A stretch of 64,000 nt of DNA from Sphingomonas sp. PP-CE-3G-477 (lineage in GTDB: Bacteria > Pseudomonadota > Alphaproteobacteria > Sphingomonadales > Sphingomonadaceae), in the NCBI RefSeq assembly GCF_003050745.1, contig NZ_QAOF01000005.1, positions 1 through 64,000 of the forward strand. The letters run 5' to 3'. Position numbers and translations under genes: made by a program. Below are positions 63,077 through 64,000 of this stretch, in pieces (position 1 is the first letter of the stretch; the number at the start of each line of letters is the position of its first letter). The notes below the pieces were generated by a model. The model did no database searches and had not been told where the DNA came from. It worked only from the letters and a program-made list of their open reading frames with translations.

Positions 63077-64000
63077 TATGCCTCGTTTCGTTCGCGCTCG
63101 TAGACCTCGAGCCGGTCCATGCCAAGTTGCCGCGCATCGACGATCGCCCACCCACCATGCGCTTTGGTCAGGTCCGTGAGGCCGATGTCGCGGAGTGCGG
63201 GCTTGCCGCCGCCGATCAGGATCGGCGCGCGGTAGAGTAGGAGCCGGTCGACCAGATCGGCCGCGAGGAACGCCGACGCTACAGCTGCGCCGCCTTCGAC
63301 GAGGATATAGTCGACGTCCGGAAGCGTGGCGATGTCGTGCGGCGCGGCGATGACGGTCCAGCCAGGCACGTCTTGGACAGTCGAGGATAAAAGCACGCGC
63401 ATCGGACCGCGAGCTTCCAGCCCTGGTAGCCGCACGTCGAGTCGCGGCGCATCGGCGTCATACGTGCCGCGACCGACGAGGATTGCCTCGTGCCGGCTCC
63501 GCTCGAGATGCGCGTGGGCGCGGGCTTGCGGGCCGGTGATCCAGCGACTCGCGCCGTCCGGCAGCGCGATGCAGCCGTCGAGCGATGTCGCGAGCTTCAG
63601 GGTGACGTGCGGACGGCCGAGCGCCTGCCGCGTCAGAAAGCCGGCCATCGAGCGTCTGGCTTCGTTCGCACGAAAACCGCGCGTCACCGCGATGCCAGCG
63701 GCCTCCAGCCGAGCAAACCCTTGCCCTGCCGTTCGTGGATCGGGATCTTCGAGGCCGGCAACGACACGCGCAACGCCTGCCTCGATCAGCAAGTCGCTGC
63801 ATGCGGGTCCGCGCGGGGACTGATGCGCGCACGGTTCGAGTGTGACGTAGGCCGTAGCCCCTCGCGCTTCCGCACCGGCCTCGGCCAACCCCATCGCTTC
63901 GGCATGCGGACGTCCCCCCGCTTGCGTCCAGCCGCGCCCGACCACCTGGCCTTCGCGCACGATCACGCAGCCGACATTGGGGTTGGGCGCGGTCCGTCCT
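63076..64000 (-). CDS. ribD: Bifunctional riboflavin deaminase/reductase RibD (5' end beyond window)
   Basis: Open to the window edge. The visible N-terminal deaminase part has TAPNPNVGCVIV, GGRPHAEAMGLAEAG and TLEPCAHQSPRGPACSDLL with the His-Glu and two Cys zinc ligands; the reductase part has PHVTLKLATSLDGCIALPDGASRWITG, AILVGRGTYDADAPRLDVR and ILVEGGAAVASAFLAADLVDRL. Only the first 25 or so residues are missing. It leads ribD-ribE-ribBX-ribH-GNAT-DUF4169. A possible FMN riboswitch or promoter would be outside the window. Confidence 0.95.
   Translation of the reverse strand, partial: GRTAPNPNVGCVIVREGQVVGRGWTQAGGRPHAEAMGLAEAGAEARGATAYVTLEPCAHQSPRGPACSDLLIEAGVARVVAGLEDPDPRTAGQGFARLEAAGIAVTRGFRANEARRSMAGFLTRQALGRPHVTLKLATSLDGCIALPDGASRWITGPQARAHAHLERSRHEAILVGRGTYDADAPRLDVRLPGLEARGPMRVLLSSTVQDVPGWTVIAAPHDIATLPDVDYILVEGGAAVASAFLAADLVDRLLLYRAPILIGGGKPALRDIGLTDLTKAHGGWAIVDARQLGMDRLEVYERERNEA

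Overview
The window is a GC-rich alphaproteobacterial chromosome segment, most like Sphingomonas or a close sphingomonad. The reasons are LexA boxes of the alphaproteobacterial form (GTTC-N7-GTTC), an imuA-imuB-dnaE2 SOS mutagenesis cassette, COQ9, a DUF4169 protein, a RibB fused to a degenerate RibA domain, gene neighbourhoods typical of sphingomonads (ftsE-ftsX-ydcF-plsC, tyrosine/histidine aminotransferase pair, metX-metW), and several families of GC-rich palindromic intergenic repeats. Apart from the left 5 kb, nearly every gene is a recognisable housekeeping or metabolic gene. No database search was run; family names rest on motifs seen in the translations.

Left end (1-5046): a genomic island at a tRNA-Gly(GCC) gene. 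A tyrosine recombinase lies directly downstream of the tRNA. Behind it is a tight four-gene operon on the minus strand: a DUF2971-like protein, two HEPN-type proteins with R-x(4-5)-H motifs, and a small protein with a C-terminal Cys-pair motif. Genes 2-4 overlap by ATGA. This is visibly less GC-rich than the rest, has no obvious housekeeping role, and is my best candidate for an undescribed (probably anti-phage) system. The cassette is bounded by a perfect 177-bp INVERTED repeat made of the tRNA 3' end plus the integrase leader, so it may be invertible.

5.2-11 kb: SOS cassette (LexA box, imuA, imuB, dnaE2); dnaE2 carries an in-frame palindromic repeat element. 11.4-16.7 kb: thioredoxin-TPR protein, LON-domain and Trm112 proteins; an FMN alpha-hydroxy-acid dehydrogenase and class II aldolase divergent from a Crp/Fnr regulator; DUF72. 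17.4-25.1 kb: hemC and a hemD-hemX fusion divergent from tsaD-gpsA; SOS-box-preceded mmcB; ankyrin, SCO1, YcgN and YgjP-like proteins. 25.1-31.5 kb: penicillin-binding protein 1A, msrB, and a three-gene type III polyketide synthase / methyltransferase / FAD oxidoreductase operon (phenolic lipid or quinone type), with a palindromic operator and a winged-helix gene next to it.

31.8-39.9 kb: a co-directional cluster of exported proteins sharing an N-terminal module, ending in a 1677-residue protein with DUF11-type, carboxypeptidase-regulatory-like and beta-barrel-like regions; it looks like a cell-surface system. It is followed by a small gene starting with a hexanucleotide repeat that makes six in-frame ATGs, then tRNA-Leu(GAG).

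40.3-64 kb: MATE exporter, zinc-ribbon membrane protein, ftsEX, ydcF, plsC, tyrA, hisC, metX-GNAT-metW, a receiver protein and a GAF-PAS-HWE kinase, ssb, feoAB, coq9, an EamA exporter, an Old Yellow Enzyme, several small hypothetical proteins, and the riboflavin operon ribD-ribE-ribBX-ribH followed by a GNAT and a DUF4169 gene. ribD runs off the right edge.
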